Assembly (NCBI GenBank): GCA_017541365.1
Contig: JAFXZF010000027.1
Coordinates: 1-30,762 of the forward strand
From: Prevotella sp.
GTDB lineage: Bacteria > Bacteroidota > Bacteroidia > Bacteroidales > Bacteroidaceae
Reading direction: 5' to 3'
Length of the DNA: 30,762 nt
Part shown: one piece after another, positions 1 to 9,439 of the stretch
Numbering within the stretch: the stretch's first letter is position 1
Layout of the letters: the number at the start of each line of letters is the position of its first letter
Translations under genes and position numbers: made by a program
The notes under the pieces: generated by a model
Told to the model about the DNA's origin: nothing
The model's database searches: none
Seen by the model: the letters and a program-made list of their open reading frames with translations, nothing else

Positions 1-2927
1 TCACCACCGATAATCCACTGTGAACGCTTGATGAGATAGTGGTCGAGAGTCTTCAGCTCAGAGCATACAGGGCAACCGTTAGCTGCACCCTTAGCGATTT
101 CTGGCTTCAGGATTGCTGCGAGGCGCTTTGTCTCGTCGGCATCTTCCTTCTTCTCTATCCATTCAGCAGCTGCTGCCTGGTACTCTGCTGAGCCCATCTT
201 CTCGTCAACAACCTTCTGGAGAAGCATTGCAACGCGCTCCTTCATCTTCTTGTTACCGATTACCATACCGAGACCGAATTCGCAGAAGTCCTCGAACAGA
301 GAGTTGTCGAATGCAGGACCCTGACCCTTCTCGTTAGTAGTATAAGGTGTAGAAGGTATAGAAGCTGAGTAGATTGAAGAACAGCCTGTAGCGTTAGCGA
401 TTACCTCGCGGTCGCCGAAGAGCTGAGAGATAAGCTTAACGTATGGTGTCTCACCGCAACCAGAGCAAGCGCCTGAGAACTCGAAGAGAGGTGTAGCGAA
501 CTGAGAGTTCTTTGGATTAGCCTTGATGTCAACGAGTTCCTGCTTGGTCTTAACGTTCTTTACGAGGTAATCCCAACCTGCTGCGAGATCTATCATCTCC
601 TGAGCGTCTGGGTTGTAAGGAACCATCTTGAGAGCCTTCTCGCCCTTCTTGCCTGGACATACGTCAACACAGTTGCCGCAACCGAGACAGTCGAGTGGTG
701 ATGGCTCGATAACGAAGTGCATGCCCTTCATGGCTGCTGGTGCCTTCATCTCCTGAGTAGCGCCGTTGAAGCCCTTGAGCTCCTCGTCGGTGAGGACGAA
801 TGGACGGATAGCTGCGTGAGGACAAACGAATGAACACTTGTTACACTGGATACAGTTCTCTACGTTCCATACAGGTACGAATGCCTCTACGCCACGCTTC
901 TCGTAAGCTGCAGTGCCGTTCTGCCATGTACCATCAACAGTGTCGAACTTAACGAAGTCTGAAACCTTGAGGTCGCCACCCATCTGAGCGTTGATAGGAC
1001 GAACGAGTTCCTTAACGAATGCTGGTGCATCGTCAGCCTTTGGAGCGTCGTCTGGAAGGTTAGCCCATGCTGGGTCAACGGTGAGCTGCTTGTACTCGCC
1101 GCCACGATCTACAGCCTGATAGTTCATGTTGACAACGTCATCACCCTTCTTGCCGTAAGACTTCTTGGCGAATGCCTTCATCTGCTCTACTGCGAGATCT
1201 ACAGGGATAACCTCTGAGATGCGGAAGAATGCAGACTGCAGGATGGTGTTGGTACGGTTGCCCAGACCTATCTCCTGTGCTATCTTTGTAGCATTGATAT
1301 AGTAAACCTTGATGTTCTTCTGAGCGAAGACGCGCTTTACCTTATTAGGGATGAAGTTAACGAGTTCCTCGCCGTCGAAGATGGTGTTGAGCAGGAATGA
1401 ACCGTTCTCACGGATACCACGTGTTACGTCGTACATGTGCAGGTAAGCCTGTACGTGACATGCTACGAAGTTAGGTGTGGTGATCTGATATGTAGAGCGG
1501 ATTGGCTCGTCACCGAAACGGAGGTGTGAACATGTGAAGCCGCCTGACTTCTTAGAGTCGTAAGAGAAGTATGCCTGGCAGTACTTGTCAGTGTTCTCAC
1601 CGATAATCTTTACTGAGTTCTTGTTAGCACCAACGGTACCGTCAGCACCCAGACCGAAGAACTTACACTCCTGAGTTGACTTGCCACCAAGAGCGATTTC
1701 CTCAACCTTCTCAAGTGAGAGGTTGGTAACGTCGTCAACGATACCAACAGTGAAGTGATTCTTTGGCTGTGGGAGAGCGAGGTTGTTGAATACTGAGATA
1801 ATCATGGCTGGTGTAACGTCTGAAGAACCCAGACCATAACGACCACCCACGATGAGAGGACGATTCTCGCACTCATAGAATGCAGACTTAACGTCGAGGT
1901 AGAGAGGCTCACCCTCAGCACCTGGCTCCTTGGTACGGTCAAGAACGGCAATCTTCTTGCATGTAGCAGGAACAGCCTTCATGAGGTACTCGATAGAGAA
2001 TGGGCGATAGAGGTGAACGGCAATCATACCTACCTTCTTACCCTCGGAAACGAGGTAGTCGATAGCCTCGCGAGCAGCCTCAGTAGCTGAACCCATGAGG
2101 ATGATTACGTTCTCAGCATCCTTGGCACCGTAGTAGTTGAAGTTGTGATACTCACGGCCAGTAATCTTTGAAATCTCGCCGAGATACTTCTCTACTACGT
2201 CAGGTATTGCGTCATAGTATGCGTTACAAGCCTCACGATGTGTGAAGAATGTCTCTGGGTTCTCAGCTGTACCACGTGTTACAGGACGCTCTGGAGTAAG
2301 TGCACGGTCGCGGAACTCCTTAACGAACTCCTGTGGTGTGATAGCCTTGATGTCCTCCATGTCCATTACCTCAATCTTGTGATACTCGTGAGAGGTACGG
2401 AAACCATCAAAGAAGTTGATGAATGGCACCTTGGTCTCGAGAGTAGCAAGGTGAGGAACAGCTGTGAGGTCCATAACCTCCTGAACTGAACCTGAGCAGA
2501 ACATAGCGAAGCCAGTCTGACGGCAAGCCATTACGTCCTGGTGGTCACCGAAGATACAGAGAGAGTGAGAAGCCAGTGTACGAGCTGATACATCGAATAC
2601 ACAAGGGAGAAGCTCACCTGCAATCTTATACATGTTAGGAATCATCAGGAGAAGACCCTGAGATGCTGTGAATGTAGTGGTAAGTGCACCTGCCTGCAGA
2701 GAACCGTGTACTGCGCCGGCAGCACCGCCCTCTGACTGCATTTCTTGTACAAGTACCGTCTGACCCCACATGTTCTTACGACCACGTGCAGCCCAGTCAT
2801 CAGTGTGCTCCGCCATTGGAGACGATGGTGTGATAGGGTAGATAGCAGCTACCTCCGAGAACATATAGCTCACGTGAGCCGCAGCCTCGTTACCATCACA
2901 GGTGATAAACTTTTTTTCTTTAGCCAT
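1..2927 (-). CDS. nifJ: Pyruvate:ferredoxin (flavodoxin) oxidoreductase, C-terminus cut by window edge
   Basis: Oxidises pyruvate with CoA to acetyl-CoA and CO2 and passes electrons to ferredoxin or flavodoxin in the cytoplasm; this is the central pyruvate step in anaerobic Bacteroidales. About 975 codons are visible from the ATG at 2927, against roughly 1,180-1,200 for the family, so about the last 200 residues lie beyond position 1. Seen in the translation: an N-terminal pyrimidine-binding domain (AAAHVSYMFSEVAAIYPITP near residue 15), the gamma-type domain, two [4Fe-4S] motifs (CIQCNKCSFVCP near residue 689 and CLGCGNCVDVCP near 745), and the start of the thiamine-diphosphate domain with CSGCGET near 819. 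The reading frame is open throughout. The upstream gap to the AAA+ gene is only 53 bp and shows no good promoter, so read-through from that gene is possible. Confidence 0.95.
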   Translation of the reverse strand, partial: MAKEKKFITCDGNEAAAHVSYMFSEVAAIYPITPSSPMAEHTDDWAARGRKNMWGQTVLVQEMQSEGGAAGAVHGSLQAGALTTTFTASQGLLLMIPNMYKIAGELLPCVFDVSARTLASHSLCIFGDHQDVMACRQTGFAMFCSGSVQEVMDLTAVPHLATLETKVPFINFFDGFRTSHEYHKIEVMDMEDIKAITPQEFVKEFRDRALTPERPVTRGTAENPETFFTHREACNAYYDAIPDVVEKYLGEISKITGREYHNFNYYGAKDAENVIILMGSATEAAREAIDYLVSEGKKVGMIAVHLYRPFSIEYLMKAVPATCKKIAVLDRTKEPGAEGEPLYLDVKSAFYECENRPLIVGGRYGLGSSDVTPAMIISVFNNLALPQPKNHFTVGIVDDVTNLSLEKVEEIALGGKSTQECKFFGLGADGTVGANKNSVKIIGENTDKYCQAYFSYDSKKSGGFTCSHLRFGDEPIRSTYQITTPNFVACHVQAYLHMYDVTRGIRENGSFLLNTIFDGEELVNFIPNKVKRVFAQKNIKVYYINATKIAQEIGLGNRTNTILQSAFFRISEVIPVDLAVEQMKAFAKKSYGKKGDDVVNMNYQAVDRGGEYKQLTVDPAWANLPDDAPKADDAPAFVKELVRPINAQMGGDLKVSDFVKFDTVDGTWQNGTAAYEKRGVEAFVPVWNVENCIQCNKCSFVCPHAAIRPFVLTDEELKGFNGATQEMKAPAAMKGMHFVIEPSPLDCLGCGNCVDVCPGKKGEKALKMVPYNPDAQEMIDLAAGWDYLVKNVKTKQELVDIKANPKNSQFATPLFEFSGACSGCGETPYVKLISQLFGDREVIANATGCSSIYSASIPSTPYTTNEKGQGPAFDNSLFEDFCEFGLGMVIGNKKMKERVAMLLQKVVDEKMGSAEYQAAAAEWIEKKEDADETKRLAAILKPEIAKGAANGCPVCSELKTLDHYLIKRSQWIIGG

Positions 2928-2980
2928 TTTTGTTATTAAGATAAATGTAGTAAATAAAAATTGTGTAAATACTTCTTTGT

Positions 2981-4162
2981 TTAATATAAGAATCCCAGTA
3001 GCCACAGCGGTACTATATTATCGCCTACCGTATTGTCCGCATACTGAAAGAATATATCATCTCCCATTATCATTTTCGGTGTCACCGTGTTACATACCCT
3101 GAAACGACTGGTGCCATCAATAGTATAGTGCGTCTCTTTGCTTGCTTGGTTGACCTTATGGTCTTTCCATAGAGTATTAACAAAAAAAGTCTCCATCTGC
3201 GTCTGCACGTCGTAGGCTATCGGGTATATTGCTTGGTAGAGATTCGGATTATGAAGCATCACCTTAGTAGGTTTCTTAGGAAATCGCTGCCCTACTGGAT
3301 ATATCATATTTATCAGTCTAGCATCTGCAAGATACTTTATGTAGTTCATCACAGTAGCCCTGCTTGTCTCGATCTCTTTTGCCAGTTTACTTACGTTTGG
3401 CGCATGCGGACCAGCTACAGCGAGAAGGTAGAATAATTTCTTTATCTTAGTGAGGTACTTCAGCTCTATCTGCTTTATGAGCAGTATATCAACCTCTGTC
3501 ATCATATTCATCGACTTCAGCAGGTTGTCCGAGAAATCATCATGCTCGCGAAACAGGGGGTAAAAGCCGTGCTCTATGTATTCCTTGAAATACCTTTGCG
3601 GGTCAACCTTTGCTACTATCTCCTCCACTATCTGCTTCTTGTGTATCAATAGTTCGCTCAGAGGAATCCATCTAAAATGTAAGCCTGTACGCAGATTCAG
3701 ATATTCCCTAAACGAAAAGCCCCTGAGATTATAACTCTTCACTATGTCACAGAGCTCTGGGTTTTCTTTTTTCAGTCGCATCACGCTGGAGCCAGCAAAA
3801 ACGATCTTCAGTTTTGGGTATAGGTCATAACAGCGACGGAGTTCCCTACTCCAATCAAACTGTTTGAACACCTGATCTATCAGCAGCACTCTTCCACCCT
3901 GCTTGTAGAATTCACCAGCAAAGTCTGCTATGCCACGTCCCTGGAAATAGAAGTTGTTCATGTTGACATACAGGCAGCGCCTGTCTGTGGAACTGAACCG
4001 CTCCTTTGCATACTGCAAGAGAAATGTGGTCTTGCCTACACACCGCGTTCCCTTTATGCCTATCATGCGCGCACTCCAGTCTATCTCGTCCATAAGGACG
4101 CGGCGCACAGGGGCATTACAATGCTCAACAAGGTATCTGTGAGTGCGGTAAAAATCCTCCAT
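2981..4162 (-). CDS. AAA+ ATPase with winged-helix/DUF4143-like C-terminus
   Basis: A 393-residue protein resembling the Bacteroidetes family of solitary AAA_14-type ATPases with a DUF4143-like C-terminal half; the cellular role of this family is poorly known. The Walker A loop is GTRCVGKTT (residues 38-46). The Walker B strand reads VLLIDQV (92-98), so the usual Asp-Glu pair is Asp-Gln. A sensor-like strand is VFAGSS near 121-126. A helix-turn-helix-like stretch (SKLAKEIETSRATVMNYI) lies about two thirds along. It is transcribed alone from its own promoter (4191-4221) in the gap behind atpG. Its low-GC wobble choice and position between two core energy operons suggest a late insertion, which is inference. 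Confidence 0.8.
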   Translation of the reverse strand: MEDFYRTHRYLVEHCNAPVRRVLMDEIDWSARMIGIKGTRCVGKTTFLLQYAKERFSSTDRRCLYVNMNNFYFQGRGIADFAGEFYKQGGRVLLIDQVFKQFDWSRELRRCYDLYPKLKIVFAGSSVMRLKKENPELCDIVKSYNLRGFSFREYLNLRTGLHFRWIPLSELLIHKKQIVEEIVAKVDPQRYFKEYIEHGFYPLFREHDDFSDNLLKSMNMMTEVDILLIKQIELKYLTKIKKLFYLLAVAGPHAPNVSKLAKEIETSRATVMNYIKYLADARLINMIYPVGQRFPKKPTKVMLHNPNLYQAIYPIAYDVQTQMETFFVNTLWKDHKVNQASKETHYTIDGTSRFRVCNTVTPKMIMGDDIFFQYADNTVGDNIVPLWLLGFLY

Positions 4163-4190
4163 TTCTGTCCGACAGTATAATTTTGAGCTA

Positions 4191-4221
4191 CAAAGTTATT
4201 AAAAAAATACCAAATTGCAAA
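4191..4221 (-). promoter_or_regulatory. Promoter of the AAA+ ATPase gene
   Basis: Reading the minus strand: TTTG (4218-4221), a 19-bp spacer, then TAACTTTG (4191-4198). This matches the Bacteroidetes sigma-ABfr pattern TTTG-N19-TAnnTTTG. Transcription would begin near 4184, about 20 nt before the ATG at 4162. The -33 box lies inside the stem of the atp operon terminator. Confidence 0.75.
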
Positions 4222-4239
4222 GCCGAGATTGCATTTTGG
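4199..4239 (-). terminator. Intrinsic terminator of the atp operon
   Basis: On the minus strand an 11-bp stem with one mismatch (CCAAAATGCAA pairing with TTGCAATTTGG, plus coordinates 4229-4239 and 4210-4220) encloses an 8-nt loop. It is followed by TATTTTTTT. It lies about 25 bp after the atpG stop codon and overlaps the promoter of the next gene. Confidence 0.75.
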
Positions 4240-4264
4240 GCAAACTTTTAATATTCTTTAAACA

Positions 4265-5227
4265 TTAGTTGTTTATGGAACCGCCTACGATGTCGAGGAG
4301 CTCGCTGGTGATAGCCTGTTGGCGTGACTTATTGTACTGCAGGTTGAGCGTACGCAGCAATTCGTCGGCGTTGTCCGTTGCCGTCTGCATAGCCACCATG
4401 CGTGCCGCATGTTCTGAGGCGTTACTGTCCAACAGCGCAGTATAAATCATAAGGTTGACGTAGCGTGGCACGAGCATGGAAAGAATGGTCTGCATATCGG
4501 GCTCCACGATGAAGTTGTCGTTGAGCGCCTTACCCTGTTCGTTCTCGTACTCACGCTTCTTCTGGTGTTCCTGCAGGTAGCGTGTTGCCTCCTCGGAGGC
4601 TATGGTACTCTTCAGGTCACGGAAGTGGTCATAGTCCATCGCCGACTCTATGTCTATCGGCAAGAGCGTCTTGTTCTGGAGTATCTGGCTGCCTGCGCTC
4701 TTGAAATGGTGGTATATCATCACCACCTTGTCGATGATACCCTTATCAAAGTCCTCCTGCAGTTTTCTTCCTATCTCGGCACACTGGATGGAGTTGGGTT
4801 TGTCGGCAAGCTGCATGAAGTTGCCCGCCGATACAAGTCCCATCTTCTGTACCTTCTCAGCCACTTTCCTACCTATGGGATATACAGTCACCTCTACACC
4901 TTTAGCCTGGTAACCCTCCACCGTTTTCTGTGTGAGTTTCAACACGTTAGCGTTAAATCCTCCACAAAGACTTGAATTACTTGAAAAGGCGAGGACAGCA
5001 ACCCTCTTGACAGGACGCGCCTGAGTTATACTGCCTTTTGCATCGACATCGCTGGCAAGGAACGTCTTGAGAATGTGCTCCAGCATACCTTCGTACGGGA
5101 GCATACTCTCTATCATCTGCTGAGCATGATGCAACTTACTTGATGCCACCATCTTCATGGCACTCGTAATCTTGCGCGTGCTCTGTACAGACGTGATACG
5201 ATTTTTTATTTCTTTTAAACTTGCCAT
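4265..5227 (-). CDS. atpG: ATP synthase F1 subunit gamma
   Basis: Central rotor shaft of F1, coupling c-ring rotation to the catalytic alpha3-beta3 head on the cytoplasmic side of the membrane. The 320-residue product starts MASLKEIKNRITSVQSTRKI, the conserved N-terminal helix, and ends with the matching C-terminal helix (ARMVAMQTATDNADELL, then the stretch ending LDIVGGSINN). It is longer than the roughly 287 residues of the E. coli protein; the extra length is mainly in the central Rossmann-like part (around residues 205-225, charged and Glu/Lys-rich), which is common in Bacteroidetes. It is the last gene of the operon, 50 bp behind atpA, and is followed by an intrinsic terminator. Confidence 0.97.
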   Translation of the reverse strand: MASLKEIKNRITSVQSTRKITSAMKMVASSKLHHAQQMIESMLPYEGMLEHILKTFLASDVDAKGSITQARPVKRVAVLAFSSNSSLCGGFNANVLKLTQKTVEGYQAKGVEVTVYPIGRKVAEKVQKMGLVSAGNFMQLADKPNSIQCAEIGRKLQEDFDKGIIDKVVMIYHHFKSAGSQILQNKTLLPIDIESAMDYDHFRDLKSTIASEEATRYLQEHQKKREYENEQGKALNDNFIVEPDMQTILSMLVPRYVNLMIYTALLDSNASEHAARMVAMQTATDNADELLRTLNLQYNKSRQQAITSELLDIVGGSINN

Positions 5228-5277
5228 TCCTTATTCTGTTAGGAATATTTTTTTTTTCAAAATGAAGTTTGACTCAT

Positions 5278-6861
5278 TTATTTATAGCTCTCTGCTACAT
5301 TAGCCATCGTTTCCTCTATGGCATTTGTCGCTGAGTCGTCAATCTTTCCCGAACCGAGGAAGTCGAGCACATCCTGATGCTGGTTGCGCATAGTCTCAAG
5401 GAAGGTGTCCTGACACTCACGCACCTTATCGACGGGTACATCTTTCATCAAGCCCTTGGTGCCGCAATACAGGATGGCAACCTGCTCTCCCACCGGCATA
5501 GGACTGTACTGTGGCTGTATGAGCAACTGGTTGTTCTTGCGTCCGCGGTCAAGTGTCATGGCCGTTACGGCATCCATGTCGCTTGAGAACTTTGAGAATG
5601 CCTCCAGCTCGCGGTACTGCGCCTGGTCAATCTTCAGCGTACCAGCCACTTTCTTCATGGACTTTATCTGAGCCGAGCCACCCACACGGGAAACTGAGAT
5701 ACCCACGTTGATAGCGGGGCGGAAGCCCTGGTTGAACAGGTCAGACTCAAGGTATATCTGTCCGTCGGTAATGGAGATTACGTTTGTAGGGATATATGCT
5801 GACACGTCGCCTGCCTGTGTCTCGATGATAGGCAGGGCAGTAAGTGAGCCGCCACCCTTCACCTTGCCTTTGAGACAAGCTGGAAGGTCGTTCATCTGCT
5901 CGGCAACCTCCTGCTGCTCGTTGATCTTGGCAGCACGCTCCAGCAGACGGGAGTGGAGATAGAACACGTCACCCGGATACGCCTCACGTCCAGAAGGACG
6001 ACGCAGGATGAGTGACACCTCACGGTAAGCCACCGCCTGCTTTGAGAGGTCGTCGTACACCACGAGGGCATGCTCGCCCCTGTCGCGGAAATACTCACCG
6101 ATGGCAGCACCGGCAAACGGTGCATAATACTGCATGGCAGCAGGGTCGCTGGCTGTAGCTGCAACGATGATAGTGTAAGGCAGGGCTCCGCGCTCCTTGA
6201 GGTTCTGCACGAGGGCAGCCACCGTTGATGCCTTCTGGCCGATAGCCACGTATATACAGTAAACGGGCTTGCCAGCCTCGTAGAACGACTTCTGGTTGAT
6301 GATGGTATCAATCGCAATAGCGGTCTTACCTGTCTGGCGGTCGCCGATGATAAGCTCACGCTGTCCCCTTCCTATAGGAATCATGGAGTCAACAGCCTTG
6401 ATACCCGTCTGCAGAGGCTCCTTTACCGGCTGACGGTATATCACGCCTGGCGCCTTGCGGTCAAGCGGCATCTCGAAGGCATCGGTGAGGTCTATGTCGC
6501 CACCGCCGTCGATAGCCTGTCCGAGAGGGTTGATTACGCGTCCCAGCATATTGTCGTTGACACGTATCGAAGCGATGCGCTTGGTGCGCTTCACCACCTG
6601 TCCCTCCTTGATACCGCTGGTAGGACCCAGCAGCACACAACCGACGTTGTCTTCCTCCAGGTTCATCACGATAGCCATCGTGCCGTTCTCAAATTCCAAC
6701 AGCTCACTCGCCTCCGCGTTGCGCAGGCCGTAGATGCGTGCCACGCCGTCGCCGACCGTCAGCACCGTACCCACCTCGTCGAAGTTGGCAGACGTTGAGA
6801 TTCCCTTAAGTTGGTCAAGCAAGACCTGTGAGACTTCACTTGGTTTGATTTTATCTGACAT
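5278..6861 (-). CDS. atpA: ATP synthase F1 subunit alpha
   Basis: Non-catalytic nucleotide-binding subunit of the F1 hexamer. The 527-residue length is normal for Bacteroidetes. The P-loop GDRQTGKTA lies near residue 170-180, followed by the conserved [12 protein letters not shown] and by [28 protein letters not shown], with the alpha-signature serines and arginine ([14 protein letters not shown]) near residue 375. The start at 6861 gives the expected N-terminus ([14 protein letters not shown]) that contacts subunit delta. The 93-bp gap to atpH is the longest within the operon, and I see no promoter in it. Confidence 0.98.
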   Translation of the reverse strand: MSDKIKPSEVSQVLLDQLKGISTSANFDEVGTVLTVGDGVARIYGLRNAEASELLEFENGTMAIVMNLEEDNVGCVLLGPTSGIKEGQVVKRTKRIASIRVNDNMLGRVINPLGQAIDGGGDIDLTDAFEMPLDRKAPGVIYRQPVKEPLQTGIKAVDSMIPIGRGQRELIIGDRQTGKTAIAIDTIINQKSFYEAGKPVYCIYVAIGQKASTVAALVQNLKERGALPYTIIVAATASDPAAMQYYAPFAGAAIGEYFRDRGEHALVVYDDLSKQAVAYREVSLILRRPSGREAYPGDVFYLHSRLLERAAKINEQQEVAEQMNDLPACLKGKVKGGGSLTALPIIETQAGDVSAYIPTNVISITDGQIYLESDLFNQGFRPAINVGISVSRVGGSAQIKSMKKVAGTLKIDQAQYRELEAFSKFSSDMDAVTAMTLDRGRKNNQLLIQPQYSPMPVGEQVAILYCGTKGLMKDVPVDKVRECQDTFLETMRNQHQDVLDFLGSGKIDDSATNAIEETMANVAESYK

Positions 6862-6954
6862 TGTTAGTTTTTTTGTTTTATTGGTTAAGGCGGCAACATC
6901 TCCGCCACTATTGACAAGTGTTCAGTTTGAGGATAAAAGATGAGGGTGCCCCTC

Positions 6955-7488
6955 CTACCCCAACTGTTTGAGAATTCTGCTGAGTTGCGACTTCACCGAG
7001 GTGTCCATCCTGTAGGTGTCATATTCGAGCACGAAGCCTCCTATGATGTCGGGGTCCACCTCTGTGGAAAATTCCACAGTTCCCTTTGTACGGTTTTCCA
7101 CCATACTGCGCATCTTCTGCTCCATGGCATCCGACACGGGAACCGCCGTAGTGAGCTTTCCACGGGTGATATTCTTCTGTTGACGGTAAAGCGTGACAAA
7201 GGCATTGGCGATAAACTGCAGTACCGACTCACGCGACTCTTGCAGTACGAGGTCTATAAATCTCTCTGTCACCTTGCATATCTTGCCTCCGGCAGCAGCC
7301 TTTATGAGCTCTGCCTTCTTTTCACGGGCTACCATGGGATTGTCGATGGCGTAACGTATCTCAGGCACCTTGATGTAACTCTCTGCCAGAGTCTGCATCT
7401 CCTGATACACCTGGTCCTCAGCCTTCGACTCCACGCTGCACTTGAGCAGCGCGCGGGCATACCTTACTGATATCACTCCTATATCCAT
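6955..7488 (-). CDS. atpH: ATP synthase F1 subunit delta
   Basis: Peripheral-stalk (OSCP-like) subunit linking subunit b to the top of alpha. The 177-residue product begins MDIGVISVRYARALLKCSVE, the family's N-terminal helix, and ends with the typical C-terminal strand region (GGFVLEYDTYRMDTSVKSQLSRI) followed by a short helix. It starts 8 bp after the atpF stop codon, so the two are probably translationally coupled. Confidence 0.95.
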   Translation of the reverse strand: MDIGVISVRYARALLKCSVESKAEDQVYQEMQTLAESYIKVPEIRYAIDNPMVAREKKAELIKAAAGGKICKVTERFIDLVLQESRESVLQFIANAFVTLYRQQKNITRGKLTTAVPVSDAMEQKMRSMVENRTKGTVEFSTEVDPDIIGGFVLEYDTYRMDTSVKSQLSRILKQLG

Positions 7489-7496
7489 AGTTCGCG

Positions 7497-7997
7497 TTAC
7501 TGCTTGTCAACAGAAACCTCATCCAGCAGTTTGTCTATAAGCACCATCTGCGCCTTGTCGTCTGAAAGGTCCTTTCGTATCACCTTCTCTGCCACCATTA
7601 CTGAGAGCTGTGCCATCTCTGCACGTATCTCGCGCAGGGCTGACGCTTTCTCGGCGTCTATCTGTGCCTTGGCGTCGGCGATGAGGCGTGCTGCCTCTTC
7701 CTTTGCCTTGTCCTGGGCTTTCTCCACGATGGCATCGCGGGTGGCGGTAGCCTCTTTCAACAACTGGCCCTGTTTCTCGCGGGCCTCACGCAGGATGGAC
7801 TCACTTTCTTTCTGTATGTTGGCAAGCTTCTCGTTGGCCTCCTGTGCCTTACGCAGGCTGTCGTCAATGAACTGTTTGCGCTCATTGACCATACCCACGA
7901 TGGCGGGGAACCCAAACTTCCACAGGAGCGCAAGCACTACGAAGAACGTGATGCACATCCAGAAAAGCAAGCCGGTACTCGGAATCAACAAATCCAT
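7497..7997 (-). CDS. atpF: ATP synthase F0 subunit b
   Basis: Membrane-anchored peripheral stalk. The 166-residue protein has one N-terminal membrane helix (about residues 8-30, GLLFWMCITFFVVLALLWKF) and then a long, highly charged coiled coil rich in Ala, Lys and Glu to the C-terminus, as expected for the b dimer. It sits between atpE (49 bp gap) and atpH (8 bp gap). Confidence 0.97.
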   Translation of the reverse strand: MDLLIPSTGLLFWMCITFFVVLALLWKFGFPAIVGMVNERKQFIDDSLRKAQEANEKLANIQKESESILREAREKQGQLLKEATATRDAIVEKAQDKAKEEAARLIADAKAQIDAEKASALREIRAEMAQLSVMVAEKVIRKDLSDDKAQMVLIDKLLDEVSVDKQ

Positions 7998-8046
7998 ACG
8001 CTGTATAGAGTTTTCTTTGTTAGTTTATTCTTTCTGTTGGTATGCG

Positions 8047-8295
8047 TTAGAAAGAGCATAGCAGGGCGATAACTGCGCCGAAGAGGGCAACACCCTCGAT
8101 GAGGGCTGCAGCAACGATCATGTTAGTAAACAGCTTGTTCATCACCTCTGGCTGACGAGCCATAGCATCCATAGCGCTACCGCCGATCTTACCAATACCA
8201 ATACCTGCACCAATAGCTGCGAGACCAGCGCCGAGACCAGCGCCCAACTTAGCAATACCTGCAGCTGCCTCAGCTGCCAAAATCATAGAAATCAT
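8047..8295 (-). CDS. atpE: ATP synthase F0 subunit c
   Basis: Subunit of the rotor ring, 82 residues forming a helical hairpin. The first helix carries the glycine repeat (LGAGLGAGLAAIGAGIGIGK, residues 17-36), the polar loop is ARQPE (46-50), and the ion-binding carboxylate is Glu67 in ALIEGVALF. The Gln and Ser/Thr ligands of Na+-binding rings are not seen around Glu67, so proton coupling is more likely; this is inferred from known ring families. A second Met at codon 4 could also be the start. Confidence 0.97.
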   Translation of the reverse strand: MISMILAAEAAAGIAKLGAGLGAGLAAIGAGIGIGKIGGSAMDAMARQPEVMNKLFTNMIVAAALIEGVALFGAVIALLCSF

Positions 8296-8331
8296 AGCCT
8301 TAAAATTTTAGTTATAAATTTGTTATTGTTA

Positions 8332-8378
8332 TTATTCCGTTATTTCGTTATTCGTTATTTCGTTATGACGTTATTCCG
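8332..8378. repeat. Six-unit 7-8 bp tandem repeat between atpB and atpE
   Basis: The plus strand reads TTATTCCG, TTATTTCG, TTATTCG, TTATTTCG, TTATGACG, TTATTCCG back to back. The array lies in the transcribed gap of the atp operon, 3 bp after the atpB stop codon and about 35 bp before the atpE start. Confidence 0.85.
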
Positions 8379-8381
8379 AGA

Positions 8382-9428
8382 TTATTCCTCCTCGGGGTGT
8401 ATTCTTGCCAGTCCGATGAATGTTGCCGAGAGTTGTGTGAACACCATCGCCTGTATGAAGCATACGAGGCACTCCAGCGTAAGCATGAAGACGCTCATCA
8501 GCATGCTCACCGCACCGAGTCCTGCCAGCATGCCGTAGCCCATCGTGGCTGCCACGAATATCACGCACGTTATGGAGAGCGCTATGGCGTGGCCTGCCAT
8601 CATGTTGGCAAAGAGACGGATCATCAGCGCAAACGGCTTGGTGAATATTCCCACAAACTCTATCAGGGGCATCAGCGGTATGGCTTTGAGCGCCAGTGGC
8701 ACCTCAGGCCAGAAAATGTCCTTCCAGTAGTGCTTCGAACCTGAGAACTGCGTTATCACGAACGTGCAGAATGCCAGGAAGAACGTGCAGGCAATATTGC
8801 CCGTCAGGTTGCCGCCGAACGGTGGGAACGGTATGATGCCGAAGACGTTGGCGAAGAATATGAAGAAGAAGCACGTCAGCAGGTACGGCATATACTTCTC
8901 GTAGCCCTTGCCTATGCTTGGCTTTATCATATTGTCAACCACATACATCACGAGCATCTCTATGAAGCCTACGAAGCCTTTCGGGGCTTCGTCGCTTGGC
9001 TTGCGGTTTTTATACCAGCGTGCCGGCAGCAATATGATGAGCAGCAGGAGGAAAGAGTCGATGAACAGCACGCATACCGTCTTCGTGATACTGATGTCGA
9101 ATACGCTCTGCTCTGCGTCGCCCACCTTCTCCACTATCTTGCCTGCGTTGGGACCTTCCTCTGCTATTGTCAGTCCCTCATACACTTTTCCCTCAAGTAT
9201 CCTGTCGCTGAGGAATACGTGCCATCCTGTGGAGCTGTGCACTATCACGGGCAGCGGTATTGCCACGGCGTTCTCGTGGCTGCCTATGATGTGCCATTCG
9301 TAGGAGTCCTTTATATGTCCCAGCACGGTGCCATTGACGTCAACCTTGCCCTCCTCCTCGCTTGCCGTTGCGGGCGTGAGGCACAGCAGTAGTGCTGCCA
9401 GGCAAAGTATGTATTTCAGTTTATTCAT
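8382..9428 (-). CDS. atpB: ATP synthase F0 subunit a, with N-terminal signal peptide
   Basis: Stator subunit forming the proton half-channels against the c-ring. I chose the ATG at 9428 (348 residues) because it begins a clean signal peptide (MNKLKYILCLAALLLCLTPATA, probable cleavage before SEEEGK). The frame stays open further upstream to 9710, but only by overlapping the gene in front. An extended N-terminal periplasmic segment of about 120 residues precedes the membrane helices, as in other Bacteroidetes. The essential arginine lies in MIRLFANMMAGHAI (Arg271), and the C-terminal helices end IGLARIHPEEE. It is 11 bp behind the small membrane protein gene. Confidence 0.95.
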   Translation of the reverse strand: MNKLKYILCLAALLLCLTPATASEEEGKVDVNGTVLGHIKDSYEWHIIGSHENAVAIPLPVIVHSSTGWHVFLSDRILEGKVYEGLTIAEEGPNAGKIVEKVGDAEQSVFDISITKTVCVLFIDSFLLLLIILLPARWYKNRKPSDEAPKGFVGFIEMLVMYVVDNMIKPSIGKGYEKYMPYLLTCFFFIFFANVFGIIPFPPFGGNLTGNIACTFFLAFCTFVITQFSGSKHYWKDIFWPEVPLALKAIPLMPLIEFVGIFTKPFALMIRLFANMMAGHAIALSITCVIFVAATMGYGMLAGLGAVSMLMSVFMLTLECLVCFIQAMVFTQLSATFIGLARIHPEEE

Positions 9429-9439
9429 ATATTGACTAA

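Noticed and set aside
8047..8295. Na+-coupled ATP synthase, suggested by the neighbouring Na+/H+ antiporter
   Set aside because: The residues around Glu67 of subunit c lack the Ser/Thr and Gln ligands of Na+ rings.
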